A stretch of 6,634 nucleotides of DNA from an uncultured Lachnospiraceae bacterium (lineage in GTDB: Bacteria; Bacillota; Clostridia; Lachnospirales; Lachnospiraceae). Positions 6,201-6,634 of the stretch are shown in pieces. Location of the stretch: positions 1 to 6,634 of the forward strand of contig OMRF01000268.1 in NCBI GenBank assembly GCA_900313435.1. Reading direction: 5' to 3'. Below the pieces are notes generated by a model, which did no database searches, had not been told where the DNA came from, and saw only the letters and a program-made list of their open reading frames with translations. Position 1 is the first letter of the stretch. Every line of letters starts with the position of its first letter. A program made the position numbers and the translations under genes.

Positions 6201-6634
6201 GTCGTCACCCTCAGCAAAGCATCTGATGGAGTCACTTGAGAGCCCGTTTTCGGTGTTGAAGAATGTGAAGCCCTCTTCCGACAGCCTTGCTATCCCGTTG
6301 TCATTGGTTCCGACCCAGAGCCGGTCTTTTGAATCCGTAAGAATTGCGTTAACGTTTGCGATACCGCCATCCCGCACAAGCGAAAAATCAGAGCCGTCAA
6401 AGCGTATGAGTCCGGCGTAACTCCCTATCCATATCGTACCGTCCTGCGTCTCCCCGATGGTGTTCGCCTCGGAGGTAAGCAGGCCATTCTCCTTGTTATA
6501 AATAACATATGCATTGGTACTTTCCGCCCGGACCGGGACTGAGATGAATGAAGAAAAGGCAAGTGAAAACAATAATAACGCGGATATTACCGCGGCATTA
6601 TTCTTTTTACTCCCTCTTTTTTGAGAATAATGCA
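3273..6634 (-). CDS. Beta-propeller sensor with HD-GYP phosphodiesterase and C-terminal pseudo-receiver, 5' end beyond the window
   Basis: The frame is open to the right edge, with 1119 codons before the stop. Residues here count from the TTG at 6572 as 1. Before it, in frame, come a basic stretch (KRGSKKN) and a hydrophobic run ending in VRAES, a signal peptide whose start codon lies outside the window. Outside the cell are about fourteen Reg_prop-like repeats (such as DGTIWIGSYAGL at 44-55), enough for two seven-bladed propellers, then a weak Y_Y_Y-like domain (about 608-712). A TM helix (about 720-743) and charged coiled coil (745-780) lead to an HD-GYP domain (about 782-965) with H803, H835-D836, H864, HHERYDGKGYPDG (888-900) and D917, so c-di-GMP hydrolysis to pGpG or GMP is expected. 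A receiver domain follows (977-1095): K1077 and S1055 are present, but the phospho-acceptor position is G1028 and the acidic pair is D983-S984, so it should not be phosphorylated normally. The ligand is unknown; propeller sensors of this kind are often linked to polysaccharide sensing. No partner gene is adjacent within the window. Confidence 0.92.
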   Translation of the reverse strand, partial: HYSQKRGSKKNNAAVISALLLFSLAFSSFISVPVRAESTNAYVIYNKENGLLTSEANTIGETQDGTIWIGSYAGLIRFDGSDFSLVRDGGIANVNAILTDSKDRLWVGTNDNGIARLSEEGFTFFNTENGLSSDSIRCFAEGDDGMIYVGTSGKLVSIDKDDRIATISIDLSYISSLACMDGLVYGVDKEGTLFIIKNGRIVFNSVEEKDPTFYYCVTYMNGAMYAGTTTGDVLRVEREPLGKVNMTSVARTPLEDINAMVTGNSGNLWVAGRTGFGQVLPDGSFEMVAEERFASDVAALHIDYQGNLWAASNNYGVLKLSRSAFTDYSENTGELIANAAAEFSGRFYIGGDQGLTILDSSYKKVENPLTEMLSGTRVRWLMEDGDRLWISTYGSHGLIESDGENIISEYKDGTPGLTSFRFRNTLKLSDGTILAGTTDGAFFIKDGKVELSYSTDNGLLNGQILTTAEDSDGSVLLGTDGAGIYVVKDGQIRERIGKENGLRSEIILRLVRYQDGFFVVTSNSIAFLKDGKATTISNFPYFNNYDILLEPDGENAYVLSSAGIYLVNALELKNNDPQMNCILKSNNDGLSAGITANARSIILSDGSLLFCTNISVSRYDPAFEEAGNVKFSINEVTGDGQEIKVKDGVFTVPPEVSVVKIAYSARNYALSDVHIRIRVPDLELSTEPVSFDKVDPLKLTNIEKGAHRVILELLDSSDLHIIDSKEYVLTKAPHIWEYGWFRFYFFLLISTFIVFGAWAAFWTFNESKRKEKLEKQQIRLESKVDEQTKIIKEHQQETEAILTGTVEALTNAVDAKDKYTAGHSRRVALYSREIARRMGKSEEEQELIYRAGLLHDVGKIRVPESVITKPGRLSDEEYALMKLHPVSGFRIISNIHWNRNITVGAKFHHERYDGKGYPDGRTGENIPEIARIIGVADAYDAMTSNRSYRDAMPQEKVRAEFEKGRGTQFDPECADIMLSIIDEDKDYELRQKNEEVRKILVVDSEKINCEIIRSFFSDRPDMEFFMAQTGEESLQIVLEERVDLILVGLVLPDMDGFSATEKLREYTQAPIVFASGDRTIETFYKALDRGAADFITKPFQREVVKEVVFSILGLIETLK

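Noticed and set aside
6596..6598. Minus-strand ATG at 6598 preceded by GAGGGA
   Set aside because: It is out of frame with the large sensor gene and reaches a TAA after three codons; the spacing to GAGGGA is also long (12 bases).

Overview
The window looks like chromosomal DNA of a low-to-mid-GC Gram-positive anaerobe, most likely a clostridial Firmicute of the Lachnospiraceae kind (Butyrivibrio or Roseburia-like). The evidence is AGGAGG-type ribosome sites, sigma-A-type promoters with extended -10 elements, and large membrane sensors with Cache, propeller and HD-GYP domains. This placement comes from gene content and protein style, not from a database match.

Layout, left to right: (1) 1-680, minus strand, the 5' part of a gene for a membrane sensor (TM, Cache/PDC-like domain, TM, start of a HAMP linker), cut by the left edge. 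(2) 718-2370, minus strand, a Na+-coupled symporter of the glutamate/dicarboxylate (DAACS) family with an extra N-terminal domain of about 130 residues that resembles an RsbW-type (HATPase) fold but lacks its nucleotide-binding residues. The sensor starts 37 bases after the symporter stops and has its own ribosome site, so the two form a probable operon read leftward. (3) 2371-2530, a divergent promoter region: a good promoter for the symporter operon with a 13-bp palindrome over its -10, and an extended -10 for the rightward gene. (4) 2531-3232, plus strand, an RsuA-type 16S rRNA pseudouridine synthase. (5) 3233-3272, a convergent gap holding a 23-bp near-perfect palindrome. (6) 3273 to the right edge, minus strand, a very large sensor: signal peptide, about fourteen propeller-type repeats outside the cell, a degenerate Y_Y_Y-like domain, one TM, coiled coil, a complete HD-GYP cyclic-di-GMP phosphodiesterase domain, and a C-terminal receiver domain whose phospho-acceptor Asp is replaced by Gly. 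Its true start lies beyond the right edge.

The two most interesting points are the symporter with a fused regulatory-looking domain beside a Cache-HAMP sensor, which could be a partner-switching control of transport, and the HD-GYP protein that ends in a pseudo-receiver. The pseudouridine synthase is ordinary housekeeping. I see no mobile elements, CRISPR arrays, tRNA or rRNA genes.
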